Notes under the pieces: model-generated | Databases searched by the model: none | Seen by the model: the letters and a program-made list of their open reading frames with translations, nothing else | What the model was told of the DNA's origin: nothing | Shown here: positions 1-8,290 of the stretch, one piece after another | Position numbering within the stretch: the stretch's first letter is position 1 | How the letters are laid out: every line of letters begins with the position of its first letter | Translations under genes and position numbers: made by a program | Assembly (NCBI RefSeq): GCF_001570585.1 | Contig: NZ_BBXF01000002.1 | Span: 620,001-684,000 of the forward strand | Origin: Herbidospora daliensis | Lineage (GTDB): Bacteria; Actinomycetota; Actinomycetes; Streptosporangiales; Streptosporangiaceae | Direction: 5' to 3' | DNA: 64,000 bases

Positions 1-366
1 GTCGGCGCGGGCGGGAGCGTCAGCACCCTGGTCTACCGGGGGCCGGTGGCGGCGTGCGAACTCGTACCGAGACCGCCCTTCGGCGGAGAGGCGATCGAGG
101 AGCCGTTCCGGTTCGCGGACGTGCCCGGCATCGAAGGCCGGACCGTCGGCGAGGCGCTGCCCGGACTGCCGGAGGAGGCCGTCGAGTTCATGGTCATCGA
201 CATTCCGCCGGGCAACCCCGGAGGCTGGGGGACGGGGCCGATCCGGAAAGAGGTCGACCACGACTGGCACGTCTGGGGGGCGGTCCGGTTCCACGACGAT
301 CCCGGCACTCTGGTCCTCCTGGTCACCGAGGAGGCGCTCGACCGCAACCCCGTCACCGGCGGCTAG
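1..366 (+). CDS. Hypothetical protein, 5' end outside the window
   Basis: The frame is open from the first base and closes with TAG, so 121 C-terminal residues are visible and the true start lies upstream. An internal GTG at 46 is possible but has no convincing ribosome site. The fragment is soluble and acidic, rich in Pro and Gly (a stretch around MVIDIPPGNPGGWG), with no membrane segment or signal sequence. I do not recognise a family. Its stop shares the four bases CTAG with the stop of the convergent metallo-hydrolase gene, so the two mRNAs must overlap at their 3' ends. Confidence 0.55.
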   Translation, partial: VGAGGSVSTLVYRGPVAACELVPRPPFGGEAIEEPFRFADVPGIEGRTVGEALPGLPEEAVEFMVIDIPPGNPGGWGTGPIRKEVDHDWHVWGAVRFHDDPGTLVLLVTEEALDRNPVTGG

Positions 367-1136
367 AACGACGTCGACTGGCCCGGCTCCAGGAGGCGCA
401 ACCGGTCGGCGAGTTCGTACTTCTCGAACGCGTCGAGCAGGTCGGCCGGGCCCTCGGTGAAGTGCTGCCAGCCCTCCATGTGGACGGGCACGACCACCTC
501 GGCGCCGGTGATCAGGGTCGCCTCCACCACCTCCTCGGCCGTGAAGGTCAGGAAGCCGTCGAGCAACGGGGTGCGGGCCGCGCCGGCGAAGAAGAGCCCG
601 GCGTCCATCGGGCCGAGCCGTTCGGTGATCTCCCTGGTGGCCTCCAGTGAGGCGTTGTCGCCGCTGACGTAGATCGCCGGTAGATCGAAGGCGGTCAGCA
701 CGAAGCCCGTCACCGGGCCGGTGAGATCTTCCGTGCCCGGCGGGCCGTGCCTGCCCGGCACCCACGTGATGCGGAGGGAGCCGCCGTCGGGCCGCTCGAA
801 GGTCACGTGGTCCCAGGGCCGCAGGCCGGTGATGTCCTCGCCGAGCCGTTCGGCCGCCTCCGGGGTGGTCAGCACCTCGGGCACCTCGTCGAGCAGGGCC
901 CGGCCCGAGCGGTCGAGGTTGTCGGCGTGCTGATCGTGGGAGAGCAGGATGATGTCCAGGTCGCCCAGCTCCTCCCGGGAGACGGCCGGGCCGGTGGTCT
1001 TGATCAGCGTCCGGGTGCCGCTGGCGATCGGTCCGGGCGCGTCCAGGGCCGGATCGGTGAGCAGCCGGAGGCCGCCGATCTCCAGCAGCGCGGTGGGCCC
1101 GCCCACCAGGCGCACGGTGCAGGTTTTCCGCTCCAT
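363..1136 (-). CDS. MBL-fold (metallo-beta-lactamase superfamily) hydrolase
   Basis: A 257-residue protein with the metallo-beta-lactamase fold pattern: an N-terminal beta segment (GPTALLEIGGLRLLTDPAL), the loop LLSHDQHADNLD in place of the classical HxHxDH, a later VSGDNA strand and a C-terminal VPVHMEGWQHF with conserved histidines. The motif-1 ligands are altered (the first His of HxHxDH is Asp and the last is Asn), as in UlaG-like branches; the substrate is unknown. The start ATG follows an AGGAT/GGGGT purine stretch; the frame runs on far upstream on this strand but that part is antisense to nrdA and not used. It reads away from nrdA, so it is not in that operon. Confidence 0.8.
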   Translation of the reverse strand: MERKTCTVRLVGGPTALLEIGGLRLLTDPALDAPGPIASGTRTLIKTTGPAVSREELGDLDIILLSHDQHADNLDRSGRALLDEVPEVLTTPEAAERLGEDITGLRPWDHVTFERPDGGSLRITWVPGRHGPPGTEDLTGPVTGFVLTAFDLPAIYVSGDNASLEATREITERLGPMDAGLFFAGAARTPLLDGFLTFTAEEVVEATLITGAEVVVPVHMEGWQHFTEGPADLLDAFEKYELADRLRLLEPGQSTSF

Positions 1137-1187
1137 CACCCCATCCTGCGCACACTCCGCTTGTGGGGATTCGTCCGGGGGTGCCGG

Positions 1188-1234
1188 ACACCACATGTTG
1201 ATGTGACAGCCGAGATCGATCCCATATATGGTGT
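1188..1234 (+). promoter_or_regulatory. Two tandem NrdR-like boxes upstream of nrdA
   Basis: Two 16-bp sites, 1188-1203 and 1219-1234, resemble the NrdR box ACACWATATATWGTGT. The second (centre ATATAT followed by GTGT) matches about 12 of 16 positions and the first (ACAC...TTG) about 10. Their starts are 31 bp apart, the spacing known for paired NrdR boxes. They lie just before the riboswitch, where the promoter should be. NrdR represses ribonucleotide reductase genes in bacteria; that it does so here is inference. Confidence 0.5.
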
Positions 1235-1239
1235 CCCCC

Positions 1240-1432
1240 GCGTTGGTTCGCCCCGCCCGCCAGGCGGGGCGCCGTAAGAGGGAACCCGGTGAGAGTCCGG
1301 GACTGCCCCGCAGCGGTGAGTGGGAACGAAAGCCGTCAATCGAGCACTGGGTTTTTCGAAAAGCCTGGGAAGCGACGGCCATTAGGCGCTTCGAGAACGA
1401 AGCACGCCCGCGAGTCCGAAGACCTGCCAATC
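1240..1432 (+). ncRNA. Cobalamin (adenosylcobalamin) riboswitch controlling nrdAB
   Basis: The segment contains the conserved parts of a B12 riboswitch in order: AAGAGGGAA then the CCGGTGAGAGTCCGGGACTG hairpin, the B12 box (GCCCCGCAGCGGTGAG, 1305-1320), GGGAACGAAAGCC, the GCACTGG...CTGGGAAG arm, and the 3' signature GAGTCCGAAGACCTGCC ending about 1428. It lies 90 nt before the nrdA start. In Streptomyces coelicolor a B12 riboswitch represses the class Ia nrdAB operon while the B12-dependent class II enzyme serves when cobalamin is present; the same logic is inferred here. Confidence 0.93.
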
Positions 1433-1520
1433 GCGTTTTTGGTCCGAGGCCGCGTGGGACGGCCCCGCCCGGTGCCTTCGTGCCCGCGCGCCTCGGTGAG
1501 TTCGCGAGGAGAGGACGAGG

Positions 1521-3806
1521 ATGCGCATCAAGAAGCGCGACGGCTCGCTCGAACCGGTCGACGTGACCAGGATCGTGGCCGCGGTGGAGAGCTGTTCCGG
1601 CGGGCTCGCCGACGTCGAGCCGCTGCGGGTCGCCACCCGGACGATCAGCGGCCTGTACGACGGCGCCACCACCGCCGAACTCGACCGCCTGTCGATCCAG
1701 ACCGCCGCCGAGATGATCGGCGAGGAGCCGCAGTACTCCCGGCTGGCCGCGCGGCTGCTGGCGGCCTACATCCGCAAGGAGGTGGACGCCGACACGTTCA
1801 GCCGGTCGATCAAGGAGGGCCACGCCCTCGGCCTGATCGGCGACGCCACCGCCGCCTTCGTGGCCGACCACGCCGACCTGCTCGACGCCACGATCGATCA
1901 CGACAACGACCGGCGGTTCGAGTACTTCGGCCTGCGCACCGTGTACGACCGCTACCTGCTCCGCCACCCCCAGACCCGGCTGCCCGTGGAGACCCCGCAG
2001 TTCTGGCTGCTCCGGGTGGCCTGCGGCCTGGCCCGGACGCCCGGCGAGGCGGTCGAGCTCTACCGGCTGATGTCGTCGCTGGCCTACCTGCCCAGCTCGC
2101 CGACCCTGTTCAACTCCGGCACCGGGCACACCCAGATGTCCTCGTGCTACCTGGTCGACTCCCCGCGCGACGAGCTCGGCTCGATCTACGAGCGGTACGC
2201 CCAGGTCGCCCACCTGTCGAAGTTCGCCGGCGGCATCGGCATCTCGTGGTCGCGGGTGCGTTCGCGGGGCGCCCTGATCAAGGGCACCAACGGCCACTCC
2301 AACGGCATCGTGCCGTTCCTGCGCACCCTCGACGCCTCCGTGGCCGCCGTCAACCAGGGCGGCCGCCGCAAGGGCGCCGCGTGCGTCTACCTGGAGCCCT
2401 GGCACCCCGACGTCGAGGAGTTCCTGGAGCTCCGCGACAACACCGGCGAGGACGCCCGCCGCACCCACAACCTCAACCTGGCCAACTGGATCCCGGACGA
2501 GTTCATGCGCCGTGTCGAGTCGGACGGCATGTGGTCGCTGTTCGACCCGAACGAGCTGCCCGAGCTGCCCGACCTGTGGGGCGACGCCTTCGACGAGGTC
2601 TACCGCGAGGCCGAAGAAAACCAGCGTTATGTACGCCAGATCCGCGCCCGCGACCTCTACGCCAAGATGATGCGCACCCTGGCCCAGACCGGCAACGGCT
2701 GGATGACCTTCAAGGACACCTCCAACCGCACCTGCAACCAGGCCGCCGAGCCGGGCAACGTGGTGCACCTGTCGAACCTGTGCACCGAGATCATCGAGGT
2801 GTCGAACGACACGGAGACCGCGGTCTGCAACCTGGGTTCGATCAACCTGGCCGCCCACCTGTCAGCGGGCGGAATCGACTGGGACAAACTGCGCAAGACC
2901 GTGAAGACCGCCGTCGTCTTCCTCGACCGCGTGATCGACATCAACTACTACCCGACCGAGCAGGCCGCGGCGAGCAACCCCCGCTGGCGTCCGGTCGGCC
3001 TGGGCCTGATGGGCCTCCAGGACGTCTTCTTCGCGCTCCGCCTGCCCTTCGACTCCCCCGAGGCCAAGGAGCTGTCCACCCGGATCTCCGAGGAGATCTA
3101 CCTGGCCGCCCTCGACACCTCGGCCGACCTCGCGGCGGAGCACGGGCCGCACCCGGCGTACGCCGAGACCTGGGCGGCCCGCGGCAAGCTCCAGCCCGAC
3201 CTGCACGGTCTCAGCCCCGAGTGGACCGCCCTCCGCGCGAAGATCGCCGAGCACGGGCTGCGCAACTCCCTGCTGATCGCCATCGCCCCCACGGCCACCA
3301 TCGCCTCGATCGCGGGCTGCTACGAGTGCGTCGAGCCGCAGGTGTCCAACCTCTTCAAGCGCGAGACGCTGAGCGGGGAGTTCCTCCAGATCAACAACGC
3401 GCTGGTCGCCGAGCTCAAGGCCCGCGGCCTGTGGACCGAGCCGATCCGGACCGCCATCCGCCAGGCCGAGGGCTCGGTCCAGGGCATCGCCGAGTTGCCC
3501 GGCGAGGTCAGGAGCCTGTTCCGGACCGCCTGGGAGCTGCCCCAGCGGGCCCTCATCGACATGGGGGCGGCGCGGGCGCCGTACATCGACCAGAGCCAGT
3601 CGCTCAACCTGTTCATGGCCAGCCCGACCATCGACAAGTTGTCGTCGATGTACCTGTACGCCTGGAAGTCGGGCCTGAAGACCACCTACTACCTGCGCTC
3701 GCGCCCCGCGACGCGCATCCAGCAGGCCACCGTGCCCGTCGCCGCCGTCGACGCCGCCATCGCCTGCTCCCTGGAGAACCCCGAGTCCTGTGAGGCGTGC
3801 CAGTGA
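1521..3806 (+). CDS. nrdA: Ribonucleoside-diphosphate reductase class Ia, alpha (large) subunit
   Basis: Reduces ribonucleoside diphosphates to deoxyribonucleotides with the radical-generating beta subunit. The 761-residue protein opens with an ATP-cone (about residues 1-90) and carries the catalytic set: Cys209 (SSCYL), Cys421 and Glu423 (NLCTEI), Cys436 (VCNLGS), plus the C-terminal redox tail with Cys749, Cys757 and Cys760 (CEAC). The ATG follows a strong GAGGAGAGGACGAGG ribosome site. It is the first gene after NrdR-like boxes and a cobalamin riboswitch, so cobalamin should switch it off. The end overlaps the start of nrdB, giving translational coupling. Confidence 0.97.
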   Translation: MRIKKRDGSLEPVDVTRIVAAVESCSGGLADVEPLRVATRTISGLYDGATTAELDRLSIQTAAEMIGEEPQYSRLAARLLAAYIRKEVDADTFSRSIKEGHALGLIGDATAAFVADHADLLDATIDHDNDRRFEYFGLRTVYDRYLLRHPQTRLPVETPQFWLLRVACGLARTPGEAVELYRLMSSLAYLPSSPTLFNSGTGHTQMSSCYLVDSPRDELGSIYERYAQVAHLSKFAGGIGISWSRVRSRGALIKGTNGHSNGIVPFLRTLDASVAAVNQGGRRKGAACVYLEPWHPDVEEFLELRDNTGEDARRTHNLNLANWIPDEFMRRVESDGMWSLFDPNELPELPDLWGDAFDEVYREAEENQRYVRQIRARDLYAKMMRTLAQTGNGWMTFKDTSNRTCNQAAEPGNVVHLSNLCTEIIEVSNDTETAVCNLGSINLAAHLSAGGIDWDKLRKTVKTAVVFLDRVIDINYYPTEQAAASNPRWRPVGLGLMGLQDVFFALRLPFDSPEAKELSTRISEEIYLAALDTSADLAAEHGPHPAYAETWAARGKLQPDLHGLSPEWTALRAKIAEHGLRNSLLIAIAPTATIASIAGCYECVEPQVSNLFKRETLSGEFLQINNALVAELKARGLWTEPIRTAIRQAEGSVQGIAELPGEVRSLFRTAWELPQRALIDMGAARAPYIDQSQSLNLFMASPTIDKLSSMYLYAWKSGLKTTYYLRSRPATRIQQATVPVAAVDAAIACSLENPESCEACQ

Positions 3807-4801
3807 TGCTGCTCGACCCCGGCATGAGCCTGACCCTGCGCCCGATGCGCTACCCGGCGTTCTTCGAGCGCTACCGCGACGCCATCAAGAACACCTGGAC
3901 CGTCGAGGAGGTCGACCTGCACTCCGACCTCGCCGACCTGGGCAGGTTGTCGCCGGCCGAACGCCACCTGGTGTCGCGGCTGGTGGCCTTCTTCGCCACG
4001 GGTGACACGATCGTCGCCAACAACCTGGTGCTCAACCTCTACCAGCACGTCAACGCCCCCGAAGCGCGCCTCTACCTGTCGCGGCAGCTCTTCGAGGAGG
4101 CCGTGCACGTGCAGTTCTACCTGAACCTGCTCGACACCTACGTGCCCGACGAGCAGGAGCGCTTCGCGGCGTTCGCGGCGGTGGAGAACATCCCGTCGAT
4201 CAGCCGCAAGGCCGAGTTCTGCTTCCGCTGGATCGACTCCCTCGGCGACCTCAAGAGCCTGGAGACCAAGGCCGACCGCCGGGCCTTCGTGCTCAACCTC
4301 ATCTGCTTCGCCGCGTGCATCGAGGGCCTGTTCTTCTACGGCGCCTTCGCGTACGTCTACTTCCTGCGCTCCCGCGGCCTGCTCAACGGCCTGGCCTCGG
4401 GCACGAACTGGGTGTTCCGCGACGAGTCGATGCACATGGCGTTCGCGTTCGACGTCGTCGAGGTGGCCCGCGCCGAGGAGCCCGACCTGTTCGACGACGA
4501 CCTGGTCGCCCAGATCAGGACCATGCTCGCCGAGGCGGTCGACTGCGAGGCCCAGTTCGCCGAGGACCTGCTGAACCAGGGCGTGCCCGGCATGTCGATC
4601 GCCGACATGCGCCTCTACCTGGAGCACGTCGCCGACCGGCGGCTGGCCCAGCTCGGCATCGCGCCCCTGTACGGCTCGAAGAACCCCTTCGCGTTCATGG
4701 AGCTCCAGGACGTGCAGGAGCTCTCGAACTTCTTCGAGCGCAAGGTCTCGGCCTACCAGGTCGGCGTCACCGGCTCGGTCAGCTTCGACGCCGACTTCTA
4801 G
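3806..4801 (+). CDS. nrdB: Ribonucleoside-diphosphate reductase class Ia, beta (small) subunit
   Basis: The 331-residue beta subunit holds the di-iron/tyrosyl radical cofactor. Ferritin-like helices carry the metal-ligand motifs EEAVHVQFY and VFRDESMHMAF, and the C-terminal tail ends in acidic and Phe residues that dock on the alpha subunit. I chose the ATG that overlaps the nrdA stop (TGATG) with GTGAGG about 10 nt upstream; in-frame GTGs 3 and 9 nt earlier are alternatives. Streptomyces class Ia NrdB is very similar throughout. The stop shares CTAG with the convergent downstream gene. Confidence 0.96.
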   Translation: MLLDPGMSLTLRPMRYPAFFERYRDAIKNTWTVEEVDLHSDLADLGRLSPAERHLVSRLVAFFATGDTIVANNLVLNLYQHVNAPEARLYLSRQLFEEAVHVQFYLNLLDTYVPDEQERFAAFAAVENIPSISRKAEFCFRWIDSLGDLKSLETKADRRAFVLNLICFAACIEGLFFYGAFAYVYFLRSRGLLNGLASGTNWVFRDESMHMAFAFDVVEVARAEEPDLFDDDLVAQIRTMLAEAVDCEAQFAEDLLNQGVPGMSIADMRLYLEHVADRRLAQLGIAPLYGSKNPFAFMELQDVQELSNFFERKVSAYQVGVTGSVSFDADF

Positions 4802-5469
4802 CCGCGGGCACCCGGGTGCCGCCGATCGCGCCACTCCGCGTACGCCGTCACCCGGGCCAGCGCCCCGACGGCCTGCTCGGGGTAGGCGTAACACGGCACC
4901 CGGCCGCCGACCAGCCCGTCGTGGCCGAGCACGCATGCCAGCGTGGTCACCTCGCGCTCGGCCGCCAGCACGGTCTTCCACGCCGTCCCGAGGTCCGACC
5001 CGAACGGCGCGACGACCAGACACGCGTCGGCGTCGTCGTCGGGCCCGCACGGCAGCAGCGGCGTGGCCGCGACGGTGTGCGGCAGGTCGCCGCCGACCGC
5101 CACCCGGCGGCCCGCCGGCAGCGGCTGGTAGGCCAGCAGCCGGACCGTGTCGACCAGATCACGCAGCCCCTCGACGAGGATCACCCCGGTGGCGCGGGCC
5201 AGCGCCGCCAGGCCCTCGGTCACGCCGGCGGGGGCGAGGACCACGATCGGCTTACGGCGGCTGACCCGCGCCGCGACCTGCGCGAACTCCCGGGGATCCC
5301 CCAGCGAGTCGACGACGATGACGGTCGTCAGCGGGTCGTCGCCCCAATGGGTGAGCATCTCCGCGTCGTCGGCCCGCACGTAGGAACACACCGGCAGCAC
5401 GTCGACTAGCGCCACCAGCACCGCCTCCGACCGTGCCAGCACGGCCACCTCACCAGGAATGGAAACCAC
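4798..5469 (-). CDS. Succinyl-CoA-ligase-like / acyl-CoA synthetase domain protein (no catalytic domain)
   Basis: A 223-residue protein shaped like the flavodoxin-like ligase part of ADP-forming acyl-CoA synthetases and PatZ/Pat-type enzymes: repeated hydrophobic strands (TTVIVVDSLG, KPIVVLAPAG, GVILVEGL) and the family-typical end YPEQAVGALARVTAYAEWRDRR. The ATP-grasp and GNAT parts of full-length enzymes are missing, so it is a stand-alone, probably regulatory or degenerate domain. Start is GTG. It is divergent from the DosS-like kinase gene, and the DosR-like box between them could serve both. Function unproven. Confidence 0.6.
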   Translation of the reverse strand: MVSIPGEVAVLARSEAVLVALVDVLPVCSYVRADDAEMLTHWGDDPLTTVIVVDSLGDPREFAQVAARVSRRKPIVVLAPAGVTEGLAALARATGVILVEGLRDLVDTVRLLAYQPLPAGRRVAVGGDLPHTVAATPLLPCGPDDDADACLVVAPFGSDLGTAWKTVLAAEREVTTLACVLGHDGLVGGRVPCYAYPEQAVGALARVTAYAEWRDRRHPGARG

Positions 5470-5526
5470 GCCCCCAGGCTGCCCGCGTCAAGATTTCCCG
5501 AGTAGGGCCGGACGGCTCGCCCCGAA

Positions 5527-5540
5527 AGGACCAAAGTCCC
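5527..5540. promoter_or_regulatory. DosR-type box in front of the DosS-like kinase gene
   Basis: AGGACCAAAGTCCC matches 12 of 14 positions of the DosR core GGGACTWWAGTCCC. It ends 24 bp before the kinase start and lies 58 bp before the divergent CoA-ligase-like gene. Confidence 0.6.
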
Positions 5541-5564
5541 GCCGGTTAGGAGCAGAATGTCGGC

Positions 5565-7106
5565 ATGGCTCACCCCCTCGTGCCCAGCATGCGCCTGGAT
5601 GAGCTGCTCGCCGAGCTGCAGACCCGGCTCGAGGCGGTGCTGGCCACCCGCGACCGCGTCCACTCCCTGCTCGAAGCCGTCGTGCTCATCGGCAGCGACC
5701 TCCAGCTGGAGACCGTGCTCGGCCGGATCGTGGAGACCGCCGCCCGGCTGGTCGACGCCACCTACGGCGCGCTCGGCGTGGTGGGCGAGGAGTCCACCCT
5801 CCTGGAGTTCATCCCGGTCGGGCTGAGCGAGGAGGAGATCGCCCGCATCGAGCACTGGCCCCACGGCCTCGGGCTGCTCGGCCTGCTCATCAAGGAGCCG
5901 AAGCCGCTGCGGCTGGCCCGGATCAGCGACCACCCCGACTCCTACGGCTTCCCGCCCGGCCACCCGCCGATGGGCAGCTTCCTCGGCGTGCCGCTGCGGG
6001 TGCGCGACGAGGTCTTCGGCAACCTCTACCTGACCGAGAAGCGCGGCGGCGCCGAGTTCGACGAAGAGGACCAGGCGGTCGTCACCGCGCTGGCCACCGC
6101 CGCCGGCGTCGCGATCGAGAACGCCCGCCTCTACGAGGAGACCCGCCGCCGCGAGATGTGGTTACAGGCGTCGTCCGAGGTGACCACGAGCCTGCTGTCG
6201 GGGGCCGGGCCCCACGAGGTGCTCACCCACGTGGTCGGCCGGGCCCGCGAGATGGCCGACGCCGACGTCGCGGTGTTGCGCTTCGGCAACGGCACCGAGA
6301 TCGTCGAGGGCGACCTGGCCGACCTCGTCGACCAGGCGTCGATACCGCTCGGCCGGGTCGGTTCGGTGCGCGCGGTGCTGCTGCTCGGCAAACGTCCGGG
6401 CCGGTTGCCGTTCACGCCGTCGCTGCTGCGCATGCTGAGCGCCTTCGCCGACCAGGCGTCGATCGCGCTGGAACTGGCCGAGGCCCGCGAGGACGCCGAG
6501 CGCCTGGGCCTGCTCGAAGACCGCCACCGCATCGCCAAGGACCTGCACGACGTCGTCATCCAGCGGCTGTTCGCCACCGCCATGACGCTGATGAGCACGG
6601 TCCGGCTGGTCGACCACCCCGAGGCGGCGACCCGGGTCAGGCACACGATCGACGAGCTCGACGAGACGATCCGGCAGATCCGCTCCACCATCTTCGCCCT
6701 GCAGTCGCCGGCCGTGATGGGCGAGCAGAGCCTGCGCTCCCACATCGTCGAACTGGTCGAGGGCGCCCGCGGCCACCTGGGCTTCATGCCGGGCCTGCGG
6801 ATGGACGGCTGGCTCGACAACGCCGTCAGCGACGCGGTCGCCGAACAGCTCCTCGCCGTCCTGCGCGAGGCCCTGTCGAATCTGGTACGCCACGCGAAGG
6901 CCACCCGCGCCGAAGTGGTGGCCGAGGTGACCGACGGCGTGCTGACCCTGATCGTCCAAGACGACGGCGTCGGCGTCACCGCCGGGGGCCGCCGCAGCGG
7001 CCTGCGCAACCTGGAGGAGCGGGCGGTCCTGCTGGGCGGCTCCTTCGCCATCGGCCCGGCCGACGGCTGGCACACCCGGCTGCGCTGGAGCGTGCCCGTT
7101 CGATGA
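5565..7106 (+). CDS. GAF-domain sensor histidine kinase, DosS/DevS-like
   Basis: A 513-residue soluble kinase with two GAF domains (about 38-192 and 205-308), a HisKA_3 dimerisation helix with phospho-acceptor His328 (AKDLHDVVIQRLF) and a HATPase module (about 390-513, DDGVGVT and GLRNLEERA). GAF-A has FPPGHPPM followed by LGVPLRVRDEVFG, the segment that in mycobacterial DosS/DosT holds the haem-ligand histidine (here His133), so haem-based sensing of O2, NO or CO is plausible but not proven. The partner is the DosR-like regulator two genes away. The ATG has an AGGAG 12 nt upstream; a DosR-type box lies just before it. Confidence 0.88.
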   Translation: MAHPLVPSMRLDELLAELQTRLEAVLATRDRVHSLLEAVVLIGSDLQLETVLGRIVETAARLVDATYGALGVVGEESTLLEFIPVGLSEEEIARIEHWPHGLGLLGLLIKEPKPLRLARISDHPDSYGFPPGHPPMGSFLGVPLRVRDEVFGNLYLTEKRGGAEFDEEDQAVVTALATAAGVAIENARLYEETRRREMWLQASSEVTTSLLSGAGPHEVLTHVVGRAREMADADVAVLRFGNGTEIVEGDLADLVDQASIPLGRVGSVRAVLLLGKRPGRLPFTPSLLRMLSAFADQASIALELAEAREDAERLGLLEDRHRIAKDLHDVVIQRLFATAMTLMSTVRLVDHPEAATRVRHTIDELDETIRQIRSTIFALQSPAVMGEQSLRSHIVELVEGARGHLGFMPGLRMDGWLDNAVSDAVAEQLLAVLREALSNLVRHAKATRAEVVAEVTDGVLTLIVQDDGVGVTAGGRRSGLRNLEERAVLLGGSFAIGPADGWHTRLRWSVPVR

Positions 7107-7120
7107 GGCAGATTCCGAAC

Positions 7121-7157
7121 GCGAGACACCGCCCGCCTTCGGCAGCCCGTGTCTCGC
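7121..7157. terminator. Hairpin between convergent genes
   Basis: A perfect 9-bp inverted repeat (GCGAGACAC at 7121-7129, GTGTCTCGC at 7149-7157) with a 19-nt loop fills the gap between the kinase stop and the PNPOx gene stop. No T run follows on either strand, so it may act as a weak or Rho-assisted bidirectional terminator. Confidence 0.55.
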
Positions 7158-7562
7158 TCAGGTGAGGCGGCGCCCCGACACCTCTTCGGTCGAGAGCGTC
7201 ACGAAGTGGTCGAACGCCGACGGCGCCCAGGGCATCAGCGGCAGCGCCGACAAGCGGGCGATCTCCTCGGGCGCGGTCACCCCGCGGGCGTGCCCGAGCA
7301 CGGTCACCGACCAGCCCGAGCCGGTGTCCTTGTCGACGTCGTCGATCTCGAACGCCACCACGGCGTCCCGGGTCGCGGCGGCCAGGCGGGAACCGATGGC
7401 GGTCCGGATGACGACGGTCTCCCCGTCGAGGACGTAGTTGACCGGCTGGACGGCGGGCAGCGCCCGGTAGGTGAAGACCAGCCGCCCGATAGGCGTGGTG
7501 GCCAACAGGCCCAGGCACTCCTCCCGCGACAACACCGAGAGTCCGGCCGAGTCGATTCTCAT
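7158..7562 (-). CDS. Pyridoxamine 5'-phosphate oxidase-fold flavin-binding protein (Rv3129-like)
   Basis: A 134-residue split-barrel protein: CLGLLATTPIGRLVFTYRALPAVQPVNYVLDG is the usual N-terminal half, and VVIRTAIGSRLAAAT and VAFEIDDVD the next strands. It resembles Rv3129, a DosR-regulon member of M. tuberculosis close to dosR-dosS. Such proteins bind FMN, F420 or haem; the cofactor here cannot be told. A perfect DosR core palindrome lies 37 nt upstream of its ATG and downstream of the DosR-like gene's stop, so it probably has its own hypoxia promoter. Confidence 0.82.
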   Translation of the reverse strand: MRIDSAGLSVLSREECLGLLATTPIGRLVFTYRALPAVQPVNYVLDGETVVIRTAIGSRLAAATRDAVVAFEIDDVDKDTGSGWSVTVLGHARGVTAPEEIARLSALPLMPWAPSAFDHFVTLSTEEVSGRRLT

Positions 7563-7598
7563 GACGTGAGTCTGCCGGTAACGGCATATAGGGGATTA

Positions 7599-7612
7599 GG
7601 GACTTAAGTCCC
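7599..7612. promoter_or_regulatory. Perfect DosR box core (GGGACTTAAGTCCC)
   Basis: A perfect 14-bp palindrome flanked by TTA and GTCAA, almost identical to the DosR consensus TTSGGGACTWWAGTCCCSAA. It sits in the 51-bp gap between the DosR-like regulator gene and the PNPOx-fold gene, both read on the minus strand, and so points at the latter. Confidence 0.85.
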
Positions 7613-7613
7613 G

Positions 7614-8255
7614 TCAATCGCGCCGATCTGCCCTCATCCGGGCCGCGAGCGCCGCCGCCTGGGTCCGGCGCTGCATGTTCAGCTTGGCCAGCAGGTTGGA
7701 GACGTAGTTCTTGACGGTCTTCTCCGCCAGATACATGCGCTCGCCGATCTGCCGGTTCGTCAGCCCCTCGCCGATCAGCTCCAGGATCGTGCGCTCCTGC
7801 TCCGACAGCGTCCCCAGCGGGTCGGTGCGGGCGGCCTGGTCGCGCAGCCGGTGGAGCATCGACCGGGTGGTCTGCGGGTCGAGCAGCGACTGCCCGGCGG
7901 CGACCGTGCGGACCGCGCCCACCAGGTCGGAGCCGTGGATCTGCTTCAGCACGTAGCCCGCCGCCCCGGCCATCACGGCCTCGAAGAGCGCGTCGTCGTC
8001 GGCGTAGGAGGTGAGCATGAGGCAGGCCAGGTCGGGCACCTGACTGCGCACCTCACGGCAGACCTGCACACCGTCGCCGTCGGGCAGCCGTACGTCGAGG
8101 ATCGCCACGTCGGGCCGCAGGGCGGGGATGCGCGCGGCCGCCGCGGCGGCGGTGCCCGCCTCGCCGACGACCTCGATGTCCTCCTCCGACTCCAGCAGCG
8201 CCGCCACACCACGCCGCACGACCTCGTGGTCGTCGAGCAGGAAGACACGAATCAT
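7614..8255 (-). CDS. Response regulator of the NarL/FixJ family, DosR/DevR orthologue-like
   Basis: A 213-residue regulator: receiver with Asp54 (AILDVRL), Thr82 and Lys104, and a LuxR-type HTH (about 146-208). The recognition region LTNRQIGERMYLAEKTVKNYVSNLLAKL, including Lys179, Lys182 and Asn183, has the same residues at the same positions as M. tuberculosis DosR, which explains the DosR-type palindromes nearby. It should be phosphorylated by the adjacent DosS-like kinase. A degenerate box (8291-8304) upstream suggests autoregulation. A function in hypoxia, NO or redox response is inferred from this similarity. Confidence 0.92.
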   Translation of the reverse strand: MIRVFLLDDHEVVRRGVAALLESEEDIEVVGEAGTAAAAAARIPALRPDVAILDVRLPDGDGVQVCREVRSQVPDLACLMLTSYADDDALFEAVMAGAAGYVLKQIHGSDLVGAVRTVAAGQSLLDPQTTRSMLHRLRDQAARTDPLGTLSEQERTILELIGEGLTNRQIGERMYLAEKTVKNYVSNLLAKLNMQRRTQAAALAARMRADRRD

Positions 8256-8290
8256 GGGACGAATCTAGATACCCGAGGTCTCCAGGGGAA

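Noticed and set aside
1137-2858. Long minus-strand open frame extending the MBL gene across nrdA
   Set aside because: It is antisense to nrdA, has repetitive Gly/Val/Asp composition typical of a shadow frame in high-GC DNA, and the MBL fold begins at the ATG at 1136.
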